From: Dendrocalamus latiflorus
Lineage: Eukaryota; Streptophyta; Magnoliopsida; Poales; Poaceae
Assembly (NCBI GenBank): GCA_017311315.1
Contig: CM029664.1
Span: 45,662,510-45,726,509 of the forward strand
DNA: 64,000 nt
Direction: 5' to 3'
Shown here: in pieces, positions 1 through 11,829 of the stretch
Numbering within the stretch: the stretch's first letter is position 1
How the letters are laid out: each line of letters opens with the position of its first letter
The notes under the pieces: model-generated
What the model saw: the letters and a program-made list of their open reading frames with translations, nothing else
Database searches by the model: none
Told to the model about the DNA's origin: nothing
Made by a program: the position numbers and the translations under genes

Positions 1-1
1 T

Positions 2-2590
2 GTTGAGGCGAATGCAAAGGCAAGGAACATCATCATCCAGGGGTTGAGTCGTAGCGAGTTTGACCGTATATCTCACCTGTCGTCCGCCTACGACATCTAG
101 GTGACCCTCGACGCATACCATGAGGGCACCACCCAGATCAAGACGGTTCGACAGGACCAGTTCAAGCGCGAATACAACAATTTCGAGATGCTTGCTGGTG
201 AGTCCCTGGACGAGTGCTTTTCGCGATTTCACAAAATCTTGAGCAACCTCCGAGCGGTCGGTCTCACATACCCCGACTCGGACAACACTCGTCAGATGCT
301 CGCGGCACTCGATCTGCGTGTGTGGGAGATGAAGGTGACCACCATCAAAGACACGACAGACCTCTCGACCCTGACTCTTGACGCGCTGTACTCGCGCCTC
401 AAGACTCACGAGATTGACGTTGTCTCTCGTCGGTCGAAGTCACAGTCGATGGCTTTGGTCACCGATCCCAGTTCGACGTCTGGTTTTTCCGCCGATTCGC
501 TTTGTGGGTTCTCCCTAGCTGCTCTATGTGACGTAACTGATGATCAGTTAGCGCAGCTAGAGGATGAACAGCTGGCCCTCCTAGCTCGGAAGTTCTCCCA
601 TGCTTACAAGAGGAGGAGGGACAGAAAGAGAGGCGGACCAGTCATCTGCTTCGAGTGTGGTGGCCCCAACCACATTCGAGCGAACTGTCCCAAGCTGGAG
701 AAGGGCAAGAACGACTACGGCGGTTCGGGCAAGAACGACTACGGCGGTTCGGGCAAGAACGACTACACCGACAAGAACCGCAACAAGAAGACTCCAGCTC
801 AGACGCCGGGAAAGAAGAAGTTCCGCAACTTCGGGAAGGCCAAGAAGCTCTTCCACCGCGTCCTCACCGCCTTCGACGACCTCGACCTCAGCGAGGTGGA
901 GGGATGGAGCGACGACGACGGGACGGGTGACCAAGAGCCCAAGGATGGCGGCGACGACTTCTCCGGCATGTGCTTCATGGCCCTCGAGGGCGAACTGAGC
1001 GACAGCGAGCTGTACTCCGACTCGGACGAGGTATGCCCCACCTACGACCAGCTCAATCATGCTTTTCTTAAGCTAGGTGGTTTTCATGCTAGAGCTAGGG
1101 CTAGGTGTACCGAGTTAGAGAAGGAAGTAGATAGACTATCACGGGAGCTTACTTCACTTACATCTGCTCCCTCCCGTGATGATTGTGATACTTGCTGTGC
1201 TCTGTTGGGTGACATGGAGAAACTAAGGACCTCGCATGATAGTGTGTCCTCTGAGCTTGATATTGTTAAGGTGGAGAATGTTAGTCTGCTTGCTGAGTTA
1301 GAGTTGAGTAGGATGGCTGTTACCCTACTTACTACTGATGAGACTACTTCTCCCACCTCATGTGAGGCTAAGGACATTGCTGCTAGAGGACCTTATGCCA
1401 TGCTCCTTGATCTGCCCGAGTCTTGTGAAAATTGCAATAACTTGAAGATGAATCTAAAACGGGCAGATCATAAAATTGCTGAACTACAAGCTTCTTTGCT
1501 TGAGCCGATTGATTCATGCTTGAACTGTCCTAAGTTAACTGCTGAACTTGAAGCTGTCTCCAAACAGTTTCAAGAAATGATTGATCATGATAGAAAGTTG
1601 GCTCAGTATGCTTCTAAGGACCCTGTTAGCTCACCATGCATTAATTGTAACAAACTAAAATCTGACTTGGTTGCATTGAATGAGAAATGTGTGAAGCTAA
1701 CTAAGGACCTACTAGAGAAGCCACCACCTTCTTGTATTGTCTGTGCTGAGAAGGGGGAGAAGCCCCAGGGTAAGGTTGAGACGCTTAGCGACGTGAACCA
1801 ACCTGCTAGCAGTAGGACTGTCCATTCTGAGTCGGCTGTGCGTGCACAAGTCATTCGTTCCTCTGCTATTGGTTCTTCATCTGCTTCCTTACCTCCTGCG
1901 GTTCCCTCTTCCCCCTGCTCTTCTTGCACCTCTCTCTTCCGGGAGTGTCAGTATCTTATGAACACTCTCGAGAGATTTGTAGGCGGTAAGAAGAAACTCA
2001 ATCTTATTCTAGACCAATCCAAGATTTGCAAGTTCAATCAGGGTCTAGGATATGATTTCTATGAGGACATGAGGAAGCATCCACCTGCTATTCTTAGACC
2101 CATAGTAGGAGGTGTGATCGAGGTTGAGCCCAGATCCGATGAGGTTAAGTTTAAGTCAGCGGACTTTGTCCAAGGGATCTCTGCCAGAAAGGTGACTTCA
2201 CCTGTAGCTTCGGCCTTTCAGAAGGCGAAGCCATATCATGCTACTTCTGCCTCTCAGAAGGCGAAGTATCATTGCACCTTCTGTCAAAAGGATGGACACT
2301 CGATCGAGAGATGCTTCAGGCGCGCCAAGATCGCGCGTAGAGACCGTGTTGAGTCTCTTTGGGGTATTCAGGGTCAGCCCCAGATCCTGAGTGCACCTAA
2401 GACCAACACGAGGTCTAGGTTTGCTCCTGTTGCGGAGTTTGGGCAGCATAGAGGACTTGGTTTTTCCGAGTTTTCTGTTTTCCGTCCTCATGCTGCCTCT
2501 GGTCGTGTCTTCGCAGCCCTGAGGGTAGATCTCGGTTTCCCCGTCGAGATAGCTACCCGCGGCGTGATCAGCGTGTTGCCGGTGTTCTGA
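2..2590 (+). pseudogene. gag polyprotein of Copia A, interrupted
   Basis: This is the capsid/nucleocapsid part of Copia A. The frame is open from base 2 to a TAG at 98-100, where a Trp codon is expected in the IW-VTLDAYHEG context, and then to 2590. Visible parts are a UBN2/Retrotran_gag-like N-terminal region, a first CCHC knuckle (CFECGGPNHIRANC) near 649-690, and a 24-bp tandem repeat coding GKNDYGGS near 702-770. A long coiled-coil stretch with repeated CxxC motifs follows, then a second knuckle (CTFCQKDGHSIERC) near 2277-2318. The last 30 or so residues to 2590 look like frameshifted readout, since the plausible continuation is in another frame. It lies directly upstream of the protease-integrase part. 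Lineage members usually have one long gag-pol frame. Confidence 0.9.
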
Positions 2591-2592
2591 CT

Positions 2593-4058
2593 CGTTCTCC
2601 CATAGCAGTCGGACCCCGCAACAGCTTCAGGTCTGCTCACAGACCTTCTGCTTCTTTGAGTCATGGAGAGCGTAGGGTAGATAGAGGTCAGTCGTGTTTG
2701 ACTACTTCATCTGCTCCACGTGTTACTCAGTATTGGGTGCCAAAATCACTCTTGATTTATCCCAGTACTGAGACTTTACTCTCTGTTTGACTCAGGTTCG
2801 CCGGGCAGGGAAGGGAAAGGTTTGGCTCGTAGACTCCGGGTGTTCACGACACATGACCGGAGATTCTCGTTGGTTTTCTTCCCTTGCCCGTGCTCCAGGT
2901 GATGAGACGATCACCTTCGGAGACGCTTCGTCTGGGCGCGTCATCGCAAAAGGTACTGTGCATGTTAATGCTTCTTTTATTCTTAAGGATGTTGCCTTGG
3001 TTAGTAAGCTGCAGTACAATTTGCTTTCCGTTTCTCAGCTTACCGATGACGGTTTCGAGGTGAGCTTCAAGAAAAACGCTTGCAAAATTCTTGATTCTTC
3101 GGGTAGTCTGGTCTGCGGGATTTCTCGTTATGGGAGGATCTTTCGTGCTGATTTTTCTGAGTCTTCTGGTGATCCTCTCAGGTGTTTAGTTGCCTCTGAG
3201 TCCCGCGACCTCTCTTTCTGGCATAGGAGACTTGGTCATATTGGATTTGATCATTTGACCCGAGTTAGCGGCCACGATCTCATTCGTGGTCTGCCGAAAC
3301 TCAAGATGGTCAAAGATCTTGTTTGCGCTCCATGCCGGCATGGCAAGATGGTTGCCGCTTCTCATCCTCCGGTCACAGTTACTATGACCGATGCACCGGG
3401 ACAGCTGCTCCACATGGACACAGTTGGTCCAGCTCGAGTGCAGTCAGCAGGAGGGAAATGGTATGTTCTTGTTGTGGTCGATGACTTCTCGAGGTATTCT
3501 TGGGTGTTTTTCTTAGCCTCGAAGGATGAGACGTTTTCACTTTTCCGAGGTCTTTTTAGTAGGCTTTCTGTTGAGCTTCCAGGTGCCTTACGAGCGATCC
3601 GCAGTGACAATGGCACGGAGTTCAAGAATTCCTACTTTGAGAGTTTCTGTGGTGAGACAGGTGTAGAGCACCAGTTCTCTTCTCCGCACGTCCCACAGCA
3701 GAATGGCGTCGTGGAGAGGAAGAACCGTACCTTGGTCGAGATGGCCAGGACGATGCTCGATGAGTACTCTACACCTAGGGAGTTTTGGGCTGAGGCTATT
3801 GCGACCGCGTGCCATGTTTCGAATCGAGTTTTTCTTCGGGCACACTTGCACCGCACTTCTTATGAGTTGAGATACGGGCGAAAGCCCAGCGTCTCTCATT
3901 TTCGTGTGTTTGGTTGCAAGTGCTTTATTCTGAAGTCCGGGAACCTAGATAAGTTCGAGTCACGTTCTTGTGATGGGATCTTTCTAGGTTACTCGCCTTC
4001 TTTGCGGGCTTATAGGGTCTGGAACTGCGAGTCTAGCAAAAATGGTAGAGACCTGTGA
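2593..4058 (+). pseudogene. protease and integrase region of Copia A pol, frameshifted
   Basis: From 2593 the frame gives Ser/Arg-rich linker and QYWVPKS, a motif usually found just before the protease, and then stops at 2788. The next frame, from 2787, carries the aspartic protease motif VDSGCSRHMTG at residues 15-25. It then has the GAG-pre-integrase HHCC zinc region (HRRLGHIGFDHL to CAPCRHGKM) and an rve integrase core with DTVGP, IRSDNGTEFKNSYFE and NGVVERKNRTL, so the D, D and E residues are visible. A run of five A at about 4036-4041 explains the shift into the RT frame, because downstream reading resumes as VETCEVTFDEASP. The fragment is therefore one pol gene cut by small indels. The ATG at 2787 is not a true start. 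Confidence 0.92.
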
Positions 4059-5982
4059 AGTGACCTTTGACGAGGCCAGTCCGGGGACTAGGCCTGATAT
4101 CTCAGGTTCTTTAGAGCAGTCCGAGACCATCTTCGTGGATGACGAGGACGATGGAGATGAGGGTTGTCTACCCGATCCAGTCCCTTATCCACCCCTTGAG
4201 GTGCCGTCTTCTACCGCACCTCCAGGTGATCAGCCCATGCCTTCTGCTTCCTCTGGAGCTAGTGGCTCTGTTCCTACCTCGTCAGCTCACGAGGTAGAGG
4301 CCACTTCTTCATCTCATCCTGGACCTCCCCGACATATCCAGAAAAGGCATCCTTCTGAGCAGATGATTGGAGACCTGTTCGAGCGTGTTACTCGCTCAAA
4401 ATTTGGCTTATCTCAATTCTGTCTCCACTCTGCTTTCATTGCCTCCTTTGAGCCAAAGGATATTTCTCATGCTCTTTCCGATGAGTCTTGGGTCAATGCC
4501 ATGCATGAGGAGTTAGAAAATTTTGAGAGGAACAAGGTCTGGTCGCTTGTCGAGCCCCTGCGAGGTCACAATATTATTGGGACTAAGTGGGTGTTCAAGA
4601 ACAAGCAGAGCGAGGATGGAGTGGTTATTCGAAACAAGGCTAGACTGGTAGCTCAGGGGTTTTCCCAGGTTGAGGGTCTAGACTTCGAGGTGACCTTTGC
4701 CCCTGTAGCTCGACTTGAGGCCATTAGAATTCTGCTTGCCTTTGCAGCTTCTAAGGGTTTCAAGCTCTACCAGATGGACGTCAAGAGTGCCTTCATTAAT
4801 GGAGTCATTGAGGAAGAAGTTTACGTCAGACAGCCTCCAGGTTTCGAGAACCCCAAATACCCACACCATGTCTTCAAGCTTTCCAAAGCGTTGTATGGAC
4901 TTAAGCAGGCTCCCAGAGCTTGGTATGAGAGGCTTAAGTCCTACTTGTTGAGTCATGGGTTTGACATGGGTAAAGTAGACAAGACCTTGTTCATCCGTCG
5001 TCATGGCAATGACCTTCTGCTCGTCCAGATCTATGTCGACGACATCATCTTTGGCGGCTCTTCCCATACTCTGGTTTCACAGTTCTCGGATGTCATGAGC
5101 ACCGAGTTTGAGATGAGTATGATGGACGAGTTGACCTTCTTCCTTGGCTTCCAAATCAAGCAGACTCGGGAGGGTACATTTCTTCATCAGGCAAAGTACA
5201 CTCGTGACCTCCTGAGACGCTTCGACATGAGTGATGGTAAGCCTGTGTCAACTCCCATGGCTTCTACAGCCTATCTTGACCCAGATGAGGACGGCGAGCC
5301 AGTTGATCAAAAAGAGTTCAGAAGTATGATCGGCTCCCTTCTTTACCTCACTGCCTCGAGACCAGACATACACTTCTCAGTGTGTCTGTGTGCTCGGTTT
5401 CAGGCTTCTCCTCGCGTATCTCGCCGCCAGGCGGTGAAGCGCATCTTTCGGTACCTTTGAGCTACCATTGACTATGGTATCTGGTACTCTTCCTCATCCT
5501 GTCTTTCCTTGAGAGCCTTCTCGGATGCAGACTTTGCCGGCTGTAGGATAGATAGGAAGAGCACCTCTGGCACCTGCCAATTCATTGGCACTTCTCTTGT
5601 TTCCTGGTCTTCGAGGAAGCAGTCCGGAGTTGCACAGTCCACCGCAGAGGCCGAGTATGTTGCTGCAGCCAGCTGCTGTAGCCAAGTACTTTGGATGGCT
5701 TCGACCCTGCGGGACTTTGGGTTGGTCATAGATAGTGTTCCACTCTTCTGTGATAACACTTCTGCGATTAACATTGCTAAAAACCCAGTGCAGCACTCTC
5801 GGACCAAGCACATTGATATCCGATACCACTTCCTTAGAGACCATGTAGAGAAGGGTGATATAGTGCTCCAGTTTGTGGAGAGTGATCACCAGTTGGCTGA
5901 CATCTTCACCAAGCCTTTGGATAGTTCGAGTTTTTCAGCTCTGCGGGGAGAGCTTGGGGTGGTGTGTCCTTACGGATTGTAG
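4042..5982 (+). pseudogene. reverse transcriptase and RNase H of Copia A, one nonsense codon
   Basis: An acidic and Ser-rich linker is followed by an RVT_2 reverse transcriptase with KWVFKNK, KARLVAQGF, QMDVKSAFINGVIEEEVYV, GLKQAPRAWYE and the catalytic YVDDIIF near 5032-5052. The frame is closed by TGA at 5458-5460 between RYL and ATIDYGIWYS, where Lys or Arg is expected. The same frame then stays open to 5982 and encodes Copia RNase H with DADFAG, STSGTCQFIG, STAEAEYVAA, DNTSAI and RTKHIDIRYHF. The internal Met at 5509 is not a start. Apart from the TGA and the upstream A-run shift, the domain looks well preserved, which suggests a fairly young copy. Confidence 0.94.
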
Positions 5983-7842
5983 TGAGGGGGAGCTTTGGGC
6001 TTTACTGCTTTACTATTGATTATGCTTCTGTCTCATTTCTGTTGCATTGCACTCGGGGTGCATTTGGGTTTAGTCCTTCCAGCATATGTTAGAGTGCTTC
6101 TCTTGCCGAGATGCTTAGACTTCTAACTCTTATCTTGTGCTTCCAGGATTAGCTGCTTCTTATCTCACTAGGTCGAGCTCACTCACTTCTTGTAGGTTCT
6201 AGCGAGGGTTGGGCCACCCTCGGGTAGACAGGGTATGTGTTTGCTCTCTAGTGTGTGATTTACTGTTAGCCGATTGTTCTGGAGTCATATGGGGTAGATG
6301 AGAGTCAGTCTGAGCCATAGTTGTCTCTATATCTTATCTATATTTTAAGGACTGCCTGTTTTGGTTTTATTTGCCAGCTTCTCGATTTATTGCTTTGGTT
6401 CAGGGAGAGTTCATTTGGGAGTTTCTGGAGCTTAATTGTGACTTAACTCAACTTGAACTAAAAGTTGCATGTCATGTTGAGGGGGAGCTGGATTTTTCTG
6501 CATTTTAGCATTTCGCATTGTAATATAACTACATTGAGCCTTGATTATTATCCTGTTATGACATGTTTACAATGCTTTACACCTTGCCATGATTTGTGCT
6601 TTATATGCTAGATTGATCATGACTTCATATGTGTAGACTAGTTTTTACCATGATAAGTTAATTAAAATTGCCCAACTTGAAGTAAAACTTGTCATGCTGG
6701 CATTTGAGTTTAGTCTTTCTGGAGTTGTCTCTTTATGATTCATGCCATGTCAACTAGGCTTAGCTGAGCGTTGAATCTTTTATTGAGCCTTAGATTGAGC
6801 TATTTTAGTCTCTTGATGTAGCATGAGGTAGTACAATATGTTTAACAAAAAAAGGGATCTCTCTTGTGCGAAAAAACTGATTTCACCAATTCTTTCTCAT
6901 GAGACGGCTTGCCATTGCACTAGGCATGAACTCAGGGGGAGTTTTGGATGACCTAGACTATCTTCTTAAGCTTCTCGCTTGGAGTAGTCGCATAAGGCTT
7001 GAGATCTAGCACAAAAAAAAATCTCTGTTGTGCGAAAAAATTGATTTCACCAATTCTTTCTCATGAGACGGCTTGCCATTGCACTAGCAATGAACTCAGG
7101 GGAGTTTTGGATGACCTAGACTATCTTCTTAAGCTTATTGCTTGGAGTAGTCGCATAAGGTTTGAGATCTAGCACATAAACAAAATTTGGGTTAGAAACG
7201 ACCATGAGCTTTAAAAAGACAATGTCTTATGTGCTCAATTTGCTTAAGCTACAAAAAGAACCAAGTACTTGCGCCAATGTTTCATTCTTGAGCATAGCAC
7301 TCTAGTTGGTCTCAATATTAGCTTCTTGGTTCCGCTTAGCTTACTTGACATGGCCAGCATCATCCTTGGATATCTCTAGTTAGACTTTACTTCTTGATGA
7401 CTTGACATTCTCACTTAATGTACTATATTTCAGATTGTCATCTATGTGTTCTAGCTAGCTTATACATGTCATGTCATGATCTAGATAGCTTCTTATAGAG
7501 TTCTGGCTTGGTGTATCTCATTATGGTCATTATGGATAATACTCATGGCTCAAAATGCTTAGAAATAATCAAACTTCAGCCATATTTCATCCATCCTTGT
7601 GATCATATTCTCGCCTTTGCATTCTTGATGTGTTTATTGCCAAAAGGGGGAGAATAGAGTAGAAAAAGTCTTTTGGGAACACTTTAGAGCTTTGGAGATC
7701 AATTTGCTCTTTCAGCTGTTTCTCTAGTGGTTCCTTCTGTCGACATGGTCATTAGCTTCTTTTTCTTGTCTTTGGACCATGTTGGATTCTTCAAACTCAA
7801 ACTCAACTTTGTGCTTTTTCGGGGTTTGTCAATATACTCATC
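5983..7842 (+). other. long 3' non-coding internal region of Copia A
   Basis: About 1.9 kb between RNase H and the 3' LTR has no supportable reading frame. It contains several polypurine-like words (GAGGGGGAGCT near 5984 and 6479, CAGGGGGAG near 6933, AAAAGGGGGAGA near 7632). Such long 3' regions, with or without an env-like frame, are known in the Maximus/SIRE lineage; no env-like protein can be read here. Confidence 0.75.
6857..7180 (+). repeat. tandem duplication of a ~162 bp unit
   Basis: Two near-identical units, 6857-7020 and 7021-7180, begin ATCTCT..TTGTGCGAAAAAA and end GAGATCTAGCACA. They differ at only a few bases and small indels. Each contains a polypurine-like CAGGGG(G)AG core. 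The repeat lies inside the 3' non-coding region of Copia A. Confidence 0.9.
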
Positions 7843-7853
7843 AAGGGGGAGAT
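7843..7853 (+). promoter_or_regulatory. polypurine tract of Copia A
   Basis: AAGGGGGAGAT lies directly before the TG that starts the 3' LTR. Position and composition fit the plus-strand primer used in reverse transcription. Confidence 0.75.
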
Positions 7854-9830
7854 TGATGAACCATGTGGAGATGACCACATGTGCGTGATGAGTAATTGAC
7901 ATTAGTTTGGGTAAGTCGAGTTTGGTTTGGGTGGTTCGGACCTAGTCGTTGCGTGGTGCAACGGGCTCGGTCGGACTGTGGTCAAACTTGGTCATATGGG
8001 ATTAGGACGCTGATTCTTTGATTTGACAGGTTTGGTCTTCGACATGGTAAGTATGATGTTGTTCATGCTTTCATATATCGAGCGGTGCTATTTGATGTGT
8101 TCTTTGTCTGTGTGGCTGCAGGACATCGGGTGGAGTCGTGGCGAGACACGTGGACCGGACTAGGCGCAGGTGGCGCTGAGGTCAGAACGGTCGGGATGTG
8201 TTGAAGACGACGTGGACTCGAGGTGGTTGTGAGGCGTGCGAGGCAAGGAGCACAGAAGGTTCCCGGAAGGTGCAGGAGGGGCGAATCGGGAAATTCGCGA
8301 GGCTGCACAAGCGGGAGCGGGCGCCGTTGGATTTAGCAGGCGTAACGGGGCGGAGACCCGTTAGCCAAGGCTATAAAAGGAGAGGAGGGGCTGCATGCCC
8401 ACTTGAGCATTTTGGAGGGAATTAGGGTTAGCTCTAGTCAAAAGAGGCTTTAGGAGGTGGTTTTCCTTTAGTCTTTAGTGGTTGGAGAGGCAGAGTTGTG
8501 CTCCCTCTGTCCCCTTTGATGGTTCCCATGTGAGAGCTCTGTGTGGTAGAACAGAGAGAGTTCATCCTTCTCTAAGCATCCATGGTTGAGGGATTGAGAG
8601 GGAGAGGGATAGGATGAGTTGATACTTCATGTAATCTTCCTTGTTCTAATGTCCATGCGTATGGTGACGTATCTGTATTCCATTTGCTTCAATGAATGAA
8701 ATTCCAGAAGTTTGCTGTTCGTGCTCTCTCTGTTCTTCGTTCTTCCCTTTGGCTTGATTTGTGAGATCTTTGATTTCTTGTTGTCTGGTGTTGGAGAGTG
8801 CCAAAATGGGTTGCTATGACATGGGAGATACTCAAAAGCCATTTGGCTAGTTAATCTTCAGAGCAAACCAAGATTAATTTCAGTTTTGGCTTCTTCTCCT
8901 CCTCTGTTCATGTTTTTGGGTTCTAGGGTTTTGGTGAAATCTTGTTTCCCTCAACGAGATGGCTTGAAATTTGGCATGTTAAGCCCAAATGCTATTAACT
9001 TGCTATTCTCAAAGTTTCATGGCCATAGGATCAAAGGTTGGGGAGTAATTTGGATTTTGGTGAAACCTTTGTAAGTTTTCAGGTTTTGTCAATTTCTGAA
9101 TTTCTAGATCAAATGGTGAAACCCCTGGTTCCAGGAATGGTTGATACTTTTTAGAATATAGTTTTGATCTTTTGGCTTGGATAGAAAAGAAGAAAATCTC
9201 AAATTCCAAGTTGGTGTGCAGTTTTCTGTAGTTTACTGAAGAGTTCAGGCTGCTGTCAACTCCTCTGCAGATTTGCTTCTAGCCGGCCTAACTGAAATTC
9301 CTCTCTGTTTTCAGCCAGCAGTGCATGGTCCCTTGAGCTTTTCGGCCAGCAGGAATTCTGCATGTTTTTGTGTTCACGGATGGCAGTGAAAAGTCTGATT
9401 CATGGCAGCTAATCCTTCCTTTCTAATGTTGTCTTTTCGGTTGAATATTGAAGGCCTGCATTTCGGCCAGCAAAAGACATCATCTCTCCCTGTAGTCTGC
9501 ATTTCGGTTGAATATAGTTTCTAATGCTGTACTCTGCATGTTCACTGGATGCTAGTCATTTAGTGCCTTTTCCTTTTTTCCTTTTGCTGGTTTTCCTCAA
9601 TTTTGCATGCAGTCCAAACTGCGATATTTTCAGCTGAAATTTTTACTGGTTAATCTCTGATTTATGCTGAATTTTTTGGTGTCACATGCGTTCCAAAATT
9701 CAGAGAAATTAATTTTAAGTTTTCTGTGAGTTGCGTTGTTTTGCATCTGGTGAGAAATCAGTGTTCGATTTCTCGGGGCGTTTTTAAGCGAGCGACATTC
9801 ACCCCCCTCTGTCGCCATTTCGGTCCTACA
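7854..9830 (+). repeat. 3' LTR of Copia A (~1977 bp)
   Basis: It starts TGATGAACCATG after the polypurine tract. It ends TTCGGTCCTACA after a stretch beginning CATTCACCCCCCTCTG, a common terminus of grass Copia LTRs. A TATA box is at 8372. Several TTTCGGCCAGCA-like words recur at 9340-9500. The 5' partner is outside the window, so the borders rest on TG..CA and context only. Confidence 0.8.
8372..8379 (+). promoter_or_regulatory. TATA box in the 3' LTR of Copia A
   Basis: TATAAAAG lies in a GC-richer stretch (GGCTATAAAAGGAGAGG) about 520 bp into the LTR. It is a likely U3 promoter element; a start site about 30 bp downstream is inferred. Confidence 0.6.
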
Positions 9831-10640
9831 TATTGGTTTCTGCTTATAGAAGCTAAAATCAATACTAACATCTGGCTTCCTGTCATGCGCACACATCTTT
9901 TTCTCCCCTCTACTCACACTCTTCTTCTTAAAGCCACTTTTTTAGACACTACTATTTATTTTTAACCAAAAGGCATAAATCATAACTAAAAGTCATCAGA
10001 AAAAACTAATACAAATGCCCCTGTGATGAGTACCATTCAATAATGTATGTTCGATAACGAGTGGTTTTGACTCTAGGAACACTAGGCTCCACTAACATTG
10101 CACGTGAGTGTTTGACGCGAGAAATCGCTCACGGATTTCTTGCCTCGGTGTATAAGGTGTGGGTGTGCCAGTATACTAAAGTACACAAAAAATACATAAA
10201 TACAAGAAAGATAGGGAAAACATGTATTTTATTCATTCATTTAAGAATAACAAAATTATAAGTTCTCTTTACATAATTGCGCTCCGTAGCATGCTTTGCA
10301 TAGCAGACCTGACTTAGATGATGTGGTGTCTTGGTTTACGGGGCCTCAAAAGGCTCCCAGTTAATTACATCCGCGGGGCGAACCCACGGAATACCTCCGA
10401 TTAAGCTACGCATTGGTCGTCATCTTTGGTCTTTGCTTTACATTCTCCATGCATATGATGAATGATTGATATGAATGCAAGCGTTGGCATTATCTATAGC
10501 TTTGTCAATCTATGGGGCCATCGACAACGTAGCCTTTGCACTGGCTGTGCTCGCCTATGCTATTCGATGTCGTCAGTATCGAGCAACACAAGAGAATGGG
10601 TGATTAAGAGTGTGCATGGGTCGCATCAAGCATGACCGGA
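9831..10640. other. unassigned non-coding stretch between Copia A and a repeat array
   Basis: No credible coding frame. On the minus strand about 10210-10400 resembles an LTR R/U5 tail (GC-rich, then several AATAAA-like signals), so it may be the rest of the LTR fragment at 11830-12682. About 80 bp near 9950-10030 resembles 13433-13515 (shared core AACTAAAAG.CATC), in the same orientation. Confidence 0.35.
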
Positions 10641-11790
10641 TCTGACGATAATGGCAGCAAAAATCGGTATCATGGACATATTGGTAGTCGAGAGCCATCA
10701 TAGGTCGAAATCCATCAGACATTATCCATGGTTGAAAGCCATTGTGGTCGAAACCCATCAAGAGTTGTCCGCGGTCGAAAGCCAATATGATCAACTGATC
10801 AAAATCCATTGGAAGTTATCCGTGGTCGAAACCTATTAGGAATCATGCATAGTCAAAATCCATCGTGATCGAAACCCATCGGGAGCCATCCATGGTTGAA
10901 AGTCATTGTGCATCAAAGCAGCCGGTAGTCGAAAGCCACCAGACATCAACAATAGCCGATAGTCGAAAACCACCAGAGGTTGTCCGCGGTCGAAAGCCCT
11001 CGTGGTTGGAAGTCATACTCAAAGAAGTACTATGTAGTTATAGTCAGAAGCCATACTCGAAAGAGTACTGTAGCACGCGATCGATAGTTGTACTCGACAG
11101 AATACTGTAGCAGTCGGTCGACAATCTTACTTATAGGGTGTAGCAGCATCATGGTCGTAAGCTATACCCGTAGAGCTCTGTAGCACCATGGTTAGAGGCC
11201 ATACTCTAAGAAGTACTGTGCCGTCATGGTCGGAAGCTGTACTCAAAAGAGTACTGTAGCCTCGCGGTTGGAGGTCGTACTCAAAGAAGTGTTGTGCCGT
11301 GATGGTCGAAAGCCATACTCATAGAGTACTGTAACCTCATAATCGGAGGCCATACTCAAAGAAGTACTATGCCATCACGGTCGGAAGCTGTACTCAGAAG
11401 AGTACTATAGCCTCATAGTCGGAGGCCATACTCAAAGAAGTACTGTGCCATCATGGTCGAAAGCTGTACTCAGAAGAGTACTACAACCTCGTGGTTGGAG
11501 GTCATACTCGAAGAAGTGCCGTGCCGTGATGGTCAGAAGCCATACCGAAAGAATACTGTAGCACACAGTCGATAGTCATACTCGATGGCATACTGTAGCA
11601 ATCGGTCGACAATCGTACTTGTAGTGTATAGTAGCATGATGGTCGTAAGCTGTACTCGTAGAGTACTATAGCACCATGGTCGGAGGCCTTACTCGTAAAG
11701 TACTGTAGCACACAGGTCAAAGGTCGTACTCGTAGAGCGTTGTAGCCTCATGGTCATAAGTAGTACTCGTAGCACCATGGTCAAAGACTC
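10641..11790. repeat. degenerate TGGTCGAAAGCCAT-type minisatellite
   Basis: Imperfect units of roughly 30-60 bp are built from GGTCG(A/G)AAGCCAT followed by ACTC.AAGA.GTACTGT.GC. GGTCGA, GGTCGG and AGTACTGTAGC recur dozens of times with drift in spacing. No reading frame is conserved across the array. It adjoins the minus-strand LTR fragment and may be part of that LTR. Confidence 0.8.
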
Positions 11791-11829
11791 CCGTGTATCA
11801 ACGACGATAAGTGGTGTTTAAGATCAGCG

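Larger units (their letters stand above)
1..9830 (+). mobile_element. Copia LTR retrotransposon A (Maximus/SIRE-type), 5' end outside window
   Basis: Order gag, protease, integrase, RT, RNase H, polypurine tract and LTR is that of a Ty1/Copia element. A gag with a long Cys-rich coiled-coil region, about 1.9 kb of non-coding DNA after RNase H, the phrase ATTGCCAAAAGGGGGAGA near 7627 and an LTR near 2 kb place it with the Maximus/SIRE lineage (inference from family knowledge). The window begins inside gag, so the 5' LTR and the target duplication cannot be checked. The copy is inactive: a nonsense codon at 98-100, frameshifts between about 2500 and 2800, a one-base frameshift near 4040 and a TGA at 5458-5460. 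Confidence 0.93.

Noticed and set aside
10641..11790. CRISPR-like array
   Set aside because: Units are degenerate without constant repeats or unique spacers, and the context is a plant LTR.
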